Of a DNA stretch of 64,000 nt, positions 1-10,395 are shown in pieces. Each line of letters starts with the position of its first letter. Within the stretch, counting starts at the first letter, position 1. The DNA is taken from contig JAOAPY010000036.1 in assembly GCA_025463135.1 (NCBI GenBank), forward strand, positions 1-64,000, in the 5' to 3' direction. The translations under genes were made by a program, and so were the position numbers. This stretch comes from Acidobacteriota bacterium. GTDB taxonomy: Bacteria; Acidobacteriota; Blastocatellia; Pyrinomonadales; Pyrinomonadaceae. Below the pieces are notes generated by a model. It was not told where the DNA came from and searched no databases. It saw only the letters and a list, made by a program, of their open reading frames with translations.

Positions 1-138
1 GGGCTCTAAGCAACCATGCGGGTGACGATCTGTTGCACCTCTCGGCAAATCGCCTCCAACGGGGCAAGCGATCCACACGGTCAACGACATACTCTTTAAC
101 TTGCATGGCTTACCATACAAGCGGGTGGCAGCATAAAG

Positions 139-395
139 CCTGGGTTGAAGCGCAGCGGAACCCCAGGACAGTGACAGTTCAAGTAAGCGAGCCCATGAAG
201 TGGGCGACAGCGGCTTCGATGAAGGCGTTTGATGTAAACGTAACTCACGGCTGTTTCGCTGTGGCCCGCTTCGCGGGCTCGCAATCTATCGATGATCTGA
301 TCCTGGCGTTCCGCTGCGCTCCACCGAGGGCGGGGTCCCAGCCGAGCATCTCGGCCGGGCTGCGAGACTTTATGCTTCCGCCCGCTATCGCGGGC
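139..395. repeat. Cluster of five short hairpins in non-coding DNA
   Basis: This stretch has no convincing gene; the open frames on both strands look composition-driven. It contains a run of short inverted repeats: 139-167 (CCTGGGTT with GAACCCCAGG), 191-205 (GCCCA/TGGGC), 264-278 (GCCCGC/GCGGGC, loop TTC), 341-355 (GCCGAG/CTCGGC, loop CAT) and 380-395 (GCCCGC/GCGGGC, loop TATC). The third and fifth have identical stems. The density suggests a mosaic of REP-like extragenic palindromes. That class assignment is inference; the hairpins themselves are read directly. Confidence 0.6.
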
Positions 396-421
396 CAAGG
401 CGTTTGTATCACTCATTAAAA

Positions 422-682
422 TCAAACTCCCTCACAGCGCGGATCTTTTTCGAGCGAGCGCGTCTTGAGGAGGTCCCACGCGGTCCGATTTACCTTGGGC
501 GCCATATCGTAGTACCAGTGATCGTGTGCGGGAATCTCGATTAGTTCGACGGAAAATCCTTTGCCGTTAAGGTGGTCCCTAGTGGCTCTGGCTGTCAGCG
601 GGAAGGCGGGATCAATGTCTCTCACTTGAACGAGATGGGAATCTTTCGCTTCGCCATCTCAAACAATTCGTTATCAGATGCC
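422..682 (-). pseudogene. Eroded C-terminal remnant of an alpha/beta-hydrolase (esterase-like)
   Basis: On the minus strand the frame ending at 422 encodes a stretch with DIDPAFPL, then VELIEIPAHDHWYYDMAPKV, then a tail around NRTAWDLLK. This resembles the end of prolyl-oligopeptidase or PHB-depolymerase-like hydrolases, where HDHWYYD carries the catalytic His. Upstream this frame soon meets a stop. A second frame just upstream reads NELFEMAKRKIPISF, which would fit the preceding strand and helix of the same fold. The natural reading joins the two frames near 620-630. The nucleophile region and the rest of the gene are missing, so it is probably a truncated, frameshifted relic. Family assignment is by motif only. 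Confidence 0.45.
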
Positions 683-768
683 GCAAGGGGACCTTTGTCG
701 ACGGCTTAAGTGTCGACGGGGACGTAGAGGTAATACGCGCTTGCGGGTTTTCCCGACCAACTGAACCT

Positions 769-1689
769 TTATTGGTGGTGTGCAGAGCTCTTTGTATGAG
801 TGTCGTCAAGCTTATCAAAGCTCGCACTTAACTCCGCATAATCACTGAAAAACTCATGTGACATATCCCAAATAGCAGTGAACTCTTGTGCAAAGATCTT
901 GGGCCAAGCTGCATCTTTACCTCTTACGCAATATAAGGGGCTGCTATCGGAGGAAGAACTGAAGAGATATTGAGTGACAAAATGTTGGTCATCCACACGA
1001 AGAATCGAGCAGTATAAGGGCACATGAGAAAAAGTCCTCACTTGAAACCTGCTCTTAGATTCGTCTGGCAATCTTTGATGAACCTCCCAAAGGGTTTTAT
1101 AGACGTGATGCAACTTATCGCTAATAAAATGTCCGATATTGACGTCCTCCTCCGTCAAGAGTGGAAGATACTTGTTGTCCTTGTGCATAATCAGCCATCT
1201 AAAAGTGACATTGTCGTGCTCGATTTTCGTTAGGATTACATCAATGAGTTCGGTTGAGCGAGTCCATCCGAACATAGTGCGGCCCATCAGATCTACGCTC
1301 TCGACCGAATCTTTTATTAAGTCAACCCAGTTTGACTGGTTGCCATAGTTTCCCAACCTATCATAGACTGCCTCAAGACCTATGGTTTTGCTCCTTTCGA
1401 TTACATCGACAGCCTTTGATAGCCTCTCAATTTGTTTGCCTAAACTCTCGATTTGATTCTCGATGGGACTGCCCCCACTTAATCGCCACAGATAATCAAG
1501 AATGACTACTGCTATCGAGACGAGACCAAGATTCAGAGCAATTGCCTGTGGGATTGCTAACCCTTTCAATTCCAGCAGGAATGAGAAGACAATTAGGGTC
1601 GTACCGACGGAAAGGAAGAGAGTGTTTCGCATCCAAACTGATATGTTTGGTTTCACGAGCTGATTCAGTTGTTTTGGTTTGTGAGGCAT
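769..1689 (-). CDS. Two-TM membrane protein with a C-terminal PLD-like domain lacking HKD
   Basis: The product is a 306-residue protein of unknown function. Residues about 20-70 hold two hydrophobic segments (around LFLSVGTTLIVFSFLLEL and LNLGLVSIAVVILDYLW). A short coiled-coil stretch follows at about 78-100. The C-terminal 190 residues alternate strands and helices in a pattern like phospholipase-D-superfamily domains: DLIKDSVESVDLMG, then a VTFRWLIMHKDN strand, and a DDQHFVTQYLF segment before a final FAQEFTAIWDM helix. No HxK(x)4D motif is visible, so catalysis is doubtful. It probably sits in the inner membrane with the large domain inside. Similar architectures occur in sensor or effector proteins of defence loci, but nothing adjacent supports that here. 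The gene stands alone between the esterase relic and the groEL terminator. Confidence 0.7.
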   Translation of the reverse strand: MPHKPKQLNQLVKPNISVWMRNTLFLSVGTTLIVFSFLLELKGLAIPQAIALNLGLVSIAVVILDYLWRLSGGSPIENQIESLGKQIERLSKAVDVIERSKTIGLEAVYDRLGNYGNQSNWVDLIKDSVESVDLMGRTMFGWTRSTELIDVILTKIEHDNVTFRWLIMHKDNKYLPLLTEEDVNIGHFISDKLHHVYKTLWEVHQRLPDESKSRFQVRTFSHVPLYCSILRVDDQHFVTQYLFSSSSDSSPLYCVRGKDAAWPKIFAQEFTAIWDMSHEFFSDYAELSASFDKLDDTHTKSSAHHQ

Positions 1690-1863
1690 CTAGGTTTTCA
1701 AGTTCTCCCCGAGTTGCGGATGGACTCCCTGTGGCGCTTAAGACTGACGGCAGACTAGCATTGTTTTGGTATCTAAGCCTATCATAGCCAGCGCTTTGAT
1801 CCACTCCTGCTTGTCAGTATTATGCGCTTTGCGTGAGTAACGACGGAAGTAGATCAATAGCCG

Positions 1864-1906
1864 AAAAAAAAAGCGGCCTCGCTCTGGAAAAGAGCGAGGC
1901 TGCTTT
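1864..1906 (-). terminator. Rho-independent terminator of groESL
   Basis: A GC-rich stem (AGCGGCCTCGCTCT pairing with AGAGCGAGGCTGCT, loop about GGAA) is followed on the minus strand by a run of nine T (the A-run at 1864-1872). It lies about 90 bases past the groEL stop. The rest of the 1690-1997 gap shows no gene. Confidence 0.85.
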
Positions 1907-1997
1907 TGTTCTTGCGGAGGAGAAAACTGCATAGCATTCTCTCCTAGAACACAATCTCAGATCTGAGAAGTCAAATCTCAAATCGGAGAGTTGTGGA

Positions 1998-3683
<1,686 letters not shown>

Positions 3684-3715
3684 TCAGCAAAAAAGGCGGC
3701 TGAGTCTTTGTAAGA

Positions 3716-4045
3716 CTACTTGCCGCCCTTTTTGCCACCAGCTGCGCCTGCGCGTTCGATGATTCCCAGAATCTCGTCCTCGCGCATGATCAGCAATTCT
3801 TCACCGTCAAGCTTGATTTCAGATCCGCTGTACTTGCCAAACAAGACGCGATCGCCTGTTTTGACATCCAGTGGTTGGCGCGTGCCGTCATCCTTATATT
3901 TTCCTTCTCCGGCAGCAACGACTTCGCCTTCCTGGGGCTTTTCCTTTGCTGAATCGGGGATGATGATGCCCCCACGTACCTGTTCTCCCTCTTCAATCCG
4001 GCGCAGAATTACGCGGTCATGAAGGGGTTTGATGTTTGTAGCCAT
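3716..4045 (-). CDS. groES: Co-chaperonin GroES (Hsp10)
   Basis: The 109-residue GroES subunit forms the heptameric lid of GroEL. The conserved start ([14 protein letters not shown]), the mobile-loop region ([19 protein letters not shown]) and the end (EDEILGIIE) are present. A short extra Ala-Gly-Lys-rich tail ([12 protein letters not shown]) makes it about 10 residues longer than usual. AAGGAG lies about 10 bases ahead of the ATG. It is the first gene of the operon and is preceded by a leader of about 75 bases to the CIRCE element. Confidence 0.98.
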   Translation of the reverse strand: MATNIKPLHDRVILRRIEEGEQVRGGIIIPDSAKEKPQEGEVVAAGEGKYKDDGTRQPLDVKTGDRVLFGKYSGSEIKLDGEELLIMREDEILGIIERAGAAGGKKGGK

Positions 4046-4122
4046 TCTCGATTGCTCCTTTCGATTTCTCTTTGGAAGTTAGGTTATTTATTAGAGCCTT
4101 GTGCCCAGCCATGCACGTCTTT

Positions 4123-4149
4123 CTGGCACTCACTGTTAGTGAGTGCTAA
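4123..4149 (-). promoter_or_regulatory. CIRCE operator (HrcA binding site)
   Basis: The 9-9-9 inverted repeat reads CTGGCACTC, nine-base spacer ACTGTTAGT, GAGTGCTAA. The right arm matches the CIRCE consensus exactly and the left arm differs at two outer positions. It sits directly after the predicted -10 box of groES, the classic place for repression by HrcA. No hrcA gene is in the window. Confidence 0.93.
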
Positions 4150-4178
4150 GAATAAAACGTTGAGTGAAGGGTTGTCAA
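4149..4178 (-). promoter_or_regulatory. Sigma70-type promoter of groESL
   Basis: On the minus strand a perfect TTGACA (4173-4178) and TATTCT (4149-4154) are separated by 18 bases. The -10 box abuts the CIRCE element, so HrcA binding would block the start site. No other good promoter is visible closer to groES. Confidence 0.8.
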
Positions 4179-4313
4179 CTGAGGGACTGTGGATGGTTGT
4201 GGAGCAGGTGATTTGGTAAGACGCATTTCCCATTGAGGGCCATGGTTACAGAACCGGGAGCGGGGTAGCGACCGGATCCTCCACACAAGGACGCGTTGGT
4301 AAAAAAGCATAGG

Positions 4314-4337
4314 AATCATGATGTAGTAATCATGATG
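4314..4337. repeat. Two direct copies of AATCATGATG, 14-base period
   Basis: AATCATGATG occurs at 4314-4323 and 4328-4337, separated by TAGT. Each copy contains the palindrome ATCATGAT. They lie between the Fis-type gene and the groES promoter. They could be paired binding sites or a chance duplication; nothing else supports a role. Confidence 0.3.
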
Positions 4338-4388
4338 ATTGAAGGATCCGTTCGCTTCTAAACGAAGGGTAAGTGGGGACAAGTCCGC

Positions 4389-4631
4389 CTAGCCCGCGGC
4401 GCGCTTGGCTGCACGGGCGGTGGCGCGTTCCTGTTTTTGATAGATGGCCACTCTTTTTGAGAGAGTATTGCGATGAATGCCCAGGATTGCCGCAGTCTTG
4501 GATAGGTGCTGTTCGTGCTTTTGCAGTGCCTTTTGGATGTATAGCTGCTCGAATTCCCCAACCGCCTCGTCCAGGAGGATATGGCCTTCGAGCATTTCGT
4601 TGATTAAGGCTTCAAGCTTTGAGCGCATCAT
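4389..4631 (-). CDS. Fis-type helix-turn-helix DNA-binding protein
   Basis: This small protein of 80 residues ends in a Fis/NtrC-type HTH (KTAAILGIHRNTLSKRV). It is preceded by a long amphipathic helix (LDEAVGEFEQLYIQKALQKHEQH) of the sort that mediates dimerisation in Fis. It has no receiver or AAA+ domain, so it is a stand-alone DNA-binding protein rather than an enhancer-binding activator. The basic Ala/Arg/Lys tail may add DNA contacts. It lies downstream of purC on the same strand, with a 223-base gap that shows no gene. Target sites are unknown. Confidence 0.8.
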   Translation of the reverse strand: MMRSKLEALINEMLEGHILLDEAVGEFEQLYIQKALQKHEQHLSKTAAILGIHRNTLSKRVAIYQKQERATARAAKRAAG

Positions 4632-4854
4632 CGTCCAGTTTCTAAACTCGTGCGATGTCAGGTCTCGTTCCGAATTCGCACATCAAGCAGCGGAGTTTGG
4701 GCCAAAGTACCAAGGACAAGAGCCCTTACTAAGCCGGGTCCTAAATTCAATGTTGAATCCCAGCATCCCGTCGCTACCGCTCCGGGTTCTGTATTGTATT
4801 GCCCGGTTAGACGTCGAAAATGATCCACTACGACTAAGCCGGGTGGTCGCTCCG

Positions 4855-5751
4855 CTACAATTCTTCGCCAGTCAGGAGTTTGTAGGCTTCGAGGTAGCGA
4901 GCAGTGGTTGCCATGGCAATTTCCGACGGAATTGCCGGAGCCGGCGGCTGCTTGTTCCAATCGAGAGTTTCCAGGTAGTCCCGGACGAATTGCTTATCAA
5001 AGGACGGTTGCGATTTACCAGGCGCATATTCACCCAGCGGCCAGAATCGAGACGAGTCAGGGGTCAGCGCCTCGTCAATCAAAATAATCCGGCCATTAAC
5101 GTCCCGACCGAATTCAAACTTGGTATCTGCAATGATGATTCCACGAGTGCGAGCATACTCACGCGCTTCGTTGTACAGCCGCAATGATGTGTCGCGCAGG
5201 AACGTAGTATCTTCGTCACCCAACAACTCTCGCATCCGCTGTTCGCTGATGTTTTCGTCGTGGCCTTCTTCCGCCTTGGTAGCGGGAGTAAAAATTGGTG
5301 CGGGGAGTTCCTGCGATTCAATCAAACCTTCAGGCAAGCGGTGTCCGCAAATTTCGCCGGTCCGCTGATAGTCTTTCCATCCGGAGCCAACGATATAACC
5401 GCGCACCACGCACTCGACCGGAAAAACTTCGGTGCGCTGAACCAGCATCGATCGCCCACGGAGTTGATCGGCATGACGGCGAATTGGTTCAGGCATCTCT
5501 TCAATGCTGGTGGTAATAAGATGATTTGGTACTACTGCGCCGAGCTTCTTGAACCAGAATTCGGACAGGGCTGTCAGGACTTCACCCTTGCGCTCGATGG
5601 GCGTGGGCAGGATGCAGTCGAAAGCAGAGATGCGATCCGTGGCCACGAGTAGTAGTTGCTGATCGTCGACAGCATACACATCGCGCACCTTACCGCGCCG
5701 GGTCACTTTGAGATCGGAGATAGGAGATTGTAGAAGAGCGGCAGCACTCAT
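4855..5751 (-). CDS. purC: SAICAR synthetase (phosphoribosylaminoimidazole-succinocarboxamide synthase)
   Basis: This enzyme of de novo purine synthesis joins CAIR and aspartate with ATP to give SAICAR. The 298-residue length corresponds to the longer form of the family rather than the roughly 240-residue E. coli form. The N-terminal KVTRRGKVRDVY and TDRISAFD, the middle VQRTEVFPVECVVRGY and the late DTKFEFG and LIDEALTPDSSRFW motifs are all characteristic. AGGTG lies about 8 bases before the ATG. No other pur genes are in the window. Confidence 0.96.
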   Translation of the reverse strand: MSAAALLQSPISDLKVTRRGKVRDVYAVDDQQLLLVATDRISAFDCILPTPIERKGEVLTALSEFWFKKLGAVVPNHLITTSIEEMPEPIRRHADQLRGRSMLVQRTEVFPVECVVRGYIVGSGWKDYQRTGEICGHRLPEGLIESQELPAPIFTPATKAEEGHDENISEQRMRELLGDEDTTFLRDTSLRLYNEAREYARTRGIIIADTKFEFGRDVNGRIILIDEALTPDSSRFWPLGEYAPGKSQPSFDKQFVRDYLETLDWNKQPPAPAIPSEIAMATTARYLEAYKLLTGEEL

Positions 5752-5776
5752 GAAAATTCACCTGCGGATCTTTTAT

Positions 5777-5808
5777 TGAGAGCGAGCGGCATCTTGCTCG
5801 CGCTCTCA
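5777..5808. other. Hairpin between the DinB-like gene and purC
   Basis: TGAGAGCGAGC pairs imperfectly with GCTCGCGCTCTCA across an 8-base loop. On the minus strand it lies after the DinB-like stop and ahead of purC. It lacks a following T-run, so it is not a standard terminator. It may be a REP-like palindrome or a leader structure. Confidence 0.45.
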
Positions 5809-5843
5809 GCCTTTGTCAAGCAAACATCAGTTTTATGATCGGC

Positions 5844-6320
5844 CTATGGTTGCAACGCAGCGCGCAGCGCGCGAATCTGCGCTGCATGATTGTGTGCATG
5901 CGCGGAGTAAATCTTTAACCAATCTGCGACAGCATAGCGACCACTCTCAGTATGACTGCCTTCGCGGTCCCAATCGGCGCCGCTCATTTGGTCGATGACC
6001 TGCGCCGTGTTGGCACGCGCGGCATGGAATGCTTCCAGTGCCGGCGCAACATCGCGCTCGTTATATTTCAGGCGCATAGCATACTCGTCCTGATCGTATC
6101 CTTGAATAACTGGATGTTCTTCGCACAACAACCTTCGCAAACGAATGGCGGCAGCGGTTTCGCTGTCTGCGAGATGGTGCACGATTTCTCTCGCGCTCCA
6201 CTTTCCGGCGATGGGATGAGCCGTCATTGATTCGGCGGGAAAGTCCTTGAGGCTTTCGATCACTTCTTCATACCCGGCTTTGTACCTGGCGATCAGATCC
6301 TGTCTTTCTTCAGGGGTCAT
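5844..6320 (-). CDS. DinB-family protein (putative metal-dependent four-helix bundle)
   Basis: The product of about 158 residues resembles the DinB/YfiT fold. These proteins bind a metal ion through three His and often act as thiol-dependent transferases. Candidate ligands are the His in EIVHHLADSE and the late HAHNHAAQIRAL cluster. I start it at the Met of MTPEERQ because AAAGGA lies about 9 bases upstream; a longer frame to 6404 adds an unrelated Cys-rich stretch. It lies upstream of purC on the same strand, with an intervening hairpin. Substrate unknown. Confidence 0.8.
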   Translation of the reverse strand: MTPEERQDLIARYKAGYEEVIESLKDFPAESMTAHPIAGKWSAREIVHHLADSETAAAIRLRRLLCEEHPVIQGYDQDEYAMRLKYNERDVAPALEAFHAARANTAQVIDQMSGADWDREGSHTESGRYAVADWLKIYSAHAHNHAAQIRALRAALQP

Positions 6321-6527
6321 GGAGATGTCCTTTTCGAGTAGTGGCCCGGTTCGGGTTTTTGTAACGCAAGCTGCATTACAAATCAGGCAACTACCACTTT
6401 TCAAGTTTGGTGGTTAGTCGTGTAACAATATGGGTTCCATAGCGATGTTGCACGTTTTTACAATGGTATGCATATCACACCGCGATCCGTTTCTTGAAAC
6501 GGAGCCTGATGACTTACGGAAAAATAT

Positions 6528-9137
6528 ATGAAAACAAAGTCTTACAACCGATCTCGAATTGGCATAATAGCTTTATCGCTTGTCTTTGCGCTTGTTTCGA
6601 TGCCGGTCCTTGCTCGACGCCCGCCAGCCGGACAAGTTCAGATCCAGCAGCACGCTGTAAGGCCGCTGCCGCCAACGCAATATATTCCCAGTCACGACTA
6701 CGACACGACGCATATTGCGCTGACTCTGCACTTTGATTGGGAGCGCGAACAGACGGCCGGTACGGCAACGATTAGTTTCGCGCCGTTGGTAAAAGACTTG
6801 AACACGGTCGAATTTGACGCGGCCAACATGACCTTCGGCGGTGTGAAGTTGTCTTCGGGATCGTCTCTCAAGTATGAAGCCGACGCTGAGAAGCAAAAAC
6901 TGCGCATCGTTTTGGACCGCGCGTATCAACCGTCCGAAAACGTCACGCTGATTATCGATTATCACACTAATGGCCCTGTGCCGAAGCTGGTGGGTCTGGT
7001 AGGTGGGGGCTTGAAGTTTATTAAACCGACACCTGATGATCCCACGCGCCCAAAACAGATCTGGTCGCAAGGTGAGACTGAATATAATCATTATTGGTTT
7101 CCCAGTTACGATCACCCGAATGATTTTTTCACGACCGAGATAACCGCCACTGTCGAAAAGCCTCTGACTGTAATCTCGAACGGCAAACTTATTGAAACCA
7201 AAGATAGTGGAAATGGCGAGCGAACTTTCCATTGGAAGATGGACCAACCGCATGCCGGCTATCTGACTTCGATCGTTGTCGGTGAGTTCACGCCGGTGGT
7301 GCAGGACTATGCGGGTATTCCGGTGATCACCAACGTCTACAAGAACGAAGTCGCCGAAGGAAAAGTAACCGCAGCGCGTCTGGCCGAGATGGTGAAGTTC
7401 TTTTCAGAAAAGACCGGGCTTAAATATCCTTATGCCAAATACGCGCAGACTACAGTGCGGGATTTTGGCGGCGGGATGGAAAACATCAGTGCCACCACGC
7501 AGACGGACAATATGATTCACGACGCGCGAACCGAACTTGATCAGACGCAGGACGGATTGCAATCGCACGAACTCGCCCACCAATGGTTCGGCGATTACGT
7601 GACTTGTCGTTCATGGTCCGACATCTGGCTCAATGAAAGCTTCGCCACGTATTTTCAGGCCATGTGGGATGAGCATCACCTGGGCCATGACGATTTTCTT
7701 TACCTGGACGTGAAAGGGAATCAGGATCAGTACTACACCGCCTGGCGGTCAGGCAGTCGCCGGCCCATCGTAACCAAAAACTATCTGACCCCGGATTCTG
7801 TCTTTGACACCTACGCATATCCACGAGGCGGGGCTGTGCTGCACATGTTGCGTACCTGGTTGGGCGAGGATAATTGGTGGCGGGCCATCAATCATTATCT
7901 GACGAAGTACGCCCACCAACCGGTCGACACCGAGGAGTTTCGCATTGCCATCGAGGAATCGACGGGTCAGTCCATGGACTGGTTTTTTGATGAGTGGCTG
8001 TACCGTATGGGCCACCCGGTTTTTCAAATCACCAAAAACTATGATGCTGTTACGCGAAAGTTAACCCTGACAGTCAAACAGACGCAGAAGGTCGATACTG
8101 AATGGCTGTATCCACAAGCCGGCTTGTTCCAGACACCGGTCGACGTCGAAATTGTGACCGGCAAGAGCGCTCGAGTCGAACGCGTAAACGTCGAAGCCAA
8201 AGAGGAGCAATCTTTTATCTTTGCTGCCGACTCTGAACCGCTGCTGGTTAATTTTGACTATGGCAACACACTCATCAAGCAAGTCGAATTCAACAAGTCG
8301 ACGGCAGAGTTGATGTACCAGGCCTCTCGCGACTCGGATGTTATGGGTCGGATGTGGGCGCTGGCCCAACTGACTGAAAGGATGCAAAACGAGGTTACCG
8401 CGGTTTCGGATCGCGACGTGATTGCGACTCAGGTGGCGGAGGTGCTGACGAAGGACAAGTTCTGGGGCATGCGCCTGGAAGCAGCGAAGACCCTCTCGAG
8501 GGGAGGCGAAATCGCCCGACGGGCATTAGTCTCGGCGACCGCGGAACAGAATGCTCGGGTTCGTGCGCAGGTGCTAACCTCGTTAGGAGCGTCCAGGGAT
8601 CCGGCCCTGAGTAAGATATTTCTTCAATCTCTCAACGACCAGAGTTATGCAGTAATAAGGGCAGCGTCGCTGGCCCTGGGTGATACGAAGAGCCCGGAAG
8701 CGTATGAAGCCCTGAGCAGCCTACTCGAAGTGCCGTCCTGGCGAGATACGATTAAAGTGTCCGCACTGAACGGTTTGACAGCTCTAGGGGACAAGCGGGC
8801 GCTGGACGTAGCCCTGCGCTTGTCAGAAAAGGGAAACGCAGCTGCGGTCAGGGCCGGAGCCTTGAGGTTGTTAGGCGCATCCGGGAATAACGATCCCCGC
8901 GCCTTTGTCGCTTTGTCCGAAACGCTCAGAGAGGCCTTCGCGAAGGGAGATCTGGTAATTTCCACCGCTGCGGCTGAAGGGTTAGTGAAAGCGGGTGATG
9001 ATCGAGGGCTGGCTCTGCTTGAAGAATTGCTAAAAAAGCCTGAAGGCTTGCCGCAAATTCGCACTGTCCTGACTCAATTGTCAGAAAGCTTTCGCCGCAA
9101 TGCACTTGGTCCCAAAAACGATGCAGCGCATCCCTAA
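6528..9137 (+). CDS. Secreted M1-family aminopeptidase with C-terminal HEAT repeats
   Basis: This is an 869-residue zinc aminopeptidase of the gluzincin clan. A signal peptide (about residues 1-29, ending VLA) sends it out of the cytoplasm. The M1 N-terminal beta domain is followed by the exopeptidase motif GGGMEN (Glu318). The zinc site is H347-E348-x-x-H351 with the third ligand Glu370 in WLNESFATYF. Residues about 600-860 form Ala/Leu-rich helical pairs typical of HEAT repeats (for example DPALSKIFLQSLNDQSYAVIRAASLALGD), replacing the usual ERAP-like C-terminal domain. It probably degrades peptides in the periplasm. It is transcribed alone; 9138-9462 after it holds only a possible promoter for the next gene. 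Confidence 0.92.
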   Translation: MKTKSYNRSRIGIIALSLVFALVSMPVLARRPPAGQVQIQQHAVRPLPPTQYIPSHDYDTTHIALTLHFDWEREQTAGTATISFAPLVKDLNTVEFDAANMTFGGVKLSSGSSLKYEADAEKQKLRIVLDRAYQPSENVTLIIDYHTNGPVPKLVGLVGGGLKFIKPTPDDPTRPKQIWSQGETEYNHYWFPSYDHPNDFFTTEITATVEKPLTVISNGKLIETKDSGNGERTFHWKMDQPHAGYLTSIVVGEFTPVVQDYAGIPVITNVYKNEVAEGKVTAARLAEMVKFFSEKTGLKYPYAKYAQTTVRDFGGGMENISATTQTDNMIHDARTELDQTQDGLQSHELAHQWFGDYVTCRSWSDIWLNESFATYFQAMWDEHHLGHDDFLYLDVKGNQDQYYTAWRSGSRRPIVTKNYLTPDSVFDTYAYPRGGAVLHMLRTWLGEDNWWRAINHYLTKYAHQPVDTEEFRIAIEESTGQSMDWFFDEWLYRMGHPVFQITKNYDAVTRKLTLTVKQTQKVDTEWLYPQAGLFQTPVDVEIVTGKSARVERVNVEAKEEQSFIFAADSEPLLVNFDYGNTLIKQVEFNKSTAELMYQASRDSDVMGRMWALAQLTERMQNEVTAVSDRDVIATQVAEVLTKDKFWGMRLEAAKTLSRGGEIARRALVSATAEQNARVRAQVLTSLGASRDPALSKIFLQSLNDQSYAVIRAASLALGDTKSPEAYEALSSLLEVPSWRDTIKVSALNGLTALGDKRALDVALRLSEKGNAAAVRAGALRLLGASGNNDPRAFVALSETLREAFAKGDLVISTAAAEGLVKAGDDRGLALLEELLKKPEGLPQIRTVLTQLSESFRRNALGPKNDAAHP

Positions 9138-9347
9138 CAGTGCTGAAAGGCCTTTCCAATCGCCCGAACAGGAATTTGGAGTAAGCCAACCGGGCGGCTT
9201 TCTTCCCATTTCGGCGTCCAACGAGGAGTCGCCCTGCGCTTGCCGGCTGCACTTCAAAATGTGGAATCGCGGAGCCGTTACGGAACGGGATTAGTGATTG
9301 AGGGTGACCGAAAACCGTCAGGTATTGAGACCGGCAAAACTTTAGGC

Positions 9348-9377
9348 TTGAGTTTGTGGCGCTTTGTACGGTAGTAT
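9348..9377 (+). promoter_or_regulatory. Possible sigma70-type promoter ahead of the response regulator
   Basis: TTGAGT (9348-9353) and TAGTAT (9372-9377) are spaced by 18 bases, about 85 bases before the response-regulator ATG. Each box has two mismatches or fewer to consensus. The rest of the 9138-9462 gap shows no gene or strong hairpin. Confidence 0.35.
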
Positions 9378-9462
9378 TCATTCGCCCGAGTAGCGCTGTC
9401 CATGGCGCGTCCCCTCTTAACCTCCTGCTTGTCAGTACTTACTTATTGGACCAAAAACGCCA

Positions 9463-10233
9463 ATGATCGCTGACAGACAGAACAAACCACTCAGGGAAAA
9501 CCACTCTTTAGTCGATTCGGGCGACCATAAAGTTTCTTTACTTGTGGTTGAGGACGACCAAAACATTTCAACCGCGATTAGTGAGTACTTTTCTCGCGCA
9601 GGCTACAGCGTGAAAACCGTGGAAGACGGATTAGCAGGTGTCAAAGCGGCATTGGACGATCGTCCGGATGCCGTAGTGCTCGACCTGATGCTTCCCAAAA
9701 TGGATGGTCTGGCCGTTTGCAAGGAATTGCGGGAAAAGATTAGTTACCTGCCGATTCTGATGCTTACAGCAAAGGACGACGTGGTTGATAAAGTGCTGGG
9801 GTTAGAGATGGGCGCGGACGATTATATTACCAAGCCTTTTAGCCTGAGAGAACTTGAAGCACGCATTAAGACGGTTCTCCGACGCACGCACAATGCCGCT
9901 GCCGCAGCAGACGGTCTGAATAACGAGGCGCCAATAGTTCGCGGAAAGCTGCGTATCGATGCAGAGAAACGAGAAGTTTCAATTGGTGACCGTGAAGTTG
10001 AATTAACACCCAAAGAGTTTGATTTGCTGAAACTCTTTGCTTCGAACCCGGGTAGGGTGTTTCCGCGTAAGTACCTGCTGGAAAAGATCTGGGACTACTC
10101 TTACGAAGGCTATGACCGTACGATTGATTCACATATTAATCGGCTGCGAGCCAAAATTGAGGACAACCCGGAAAACCCACAAATGGTTCTGACCGTTTGG
10201 GGCATCGGCTACAAATTCAGCGACGAGCACTAA
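9463..10233 (+). CDS. OmpR-family response regulator (receiver plus winged helix)
   Basis: The 256-residue regulator has a receiver domain at about 24-137 with acidic residues E30-D31-D32, phospho-acceptor Asp74 (VVLDLMLPKMDG), Thr102 and Lys124 (YITKPF). A winged-helix DNA-binding domain follows at about 155-255 (KEFDLLKLFASNPGRVFPRKYLLEKIW, then the RTIDSHINRLRAKIED recognition helix). The first 22 residues are extra and a later start is possible. No histidine kinase is adjacent; the nearest on this strand is at 31286. It lies 162 bases before gene A and could control or be co-transcribed with the A-B-C cassette, though this is inference. Confidence 0.93.
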   Translation: MIADRQNKPLRENHSLVDSGDHKVSLLVVEDDQNISTAISEYFSRAGYSVKTVEDGLAGVKAALDDRPDAVVLDLMLPKMDGLAVCKELREKISYLPILMLTAKDDVVDKVLGLEMGADDYITKPFSLRELEARIKTVLRRTHNAAAAADGLNNEAPIVRGKLRIDAEKREVSIGDREVELTPKEFDLLKLFASNPGRVFPRKYLLEKIWDYSYEGYDRTIDSHINRLRAKIEDNPENPQMVLTVWGIGYKFSDEH

Positions 10234-10395
10234 ACCAACGGTCGCTGACTCTCCGTAAATTCCACCGCAGTAGTTTCGATTGACATACCACCTTTAGACT
10301 CCCTGGGGAGAATGAGGCCGCCCCCGCAACAGACCCGGACCGCCGCGGCTGTCAACCTCAGCATATTCCCTCCGGGACCGACCGACTTCAAAATT

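Noticed and set aside
33-425. Open frames of 128 and 109 residues on opposite strands at the left edge
   Set aside because: The region is a hairpin array; neither translation has a recognisable domain, and both are rich in Arg/Cys/Trp as expected of non-coding GC-rich DNA.
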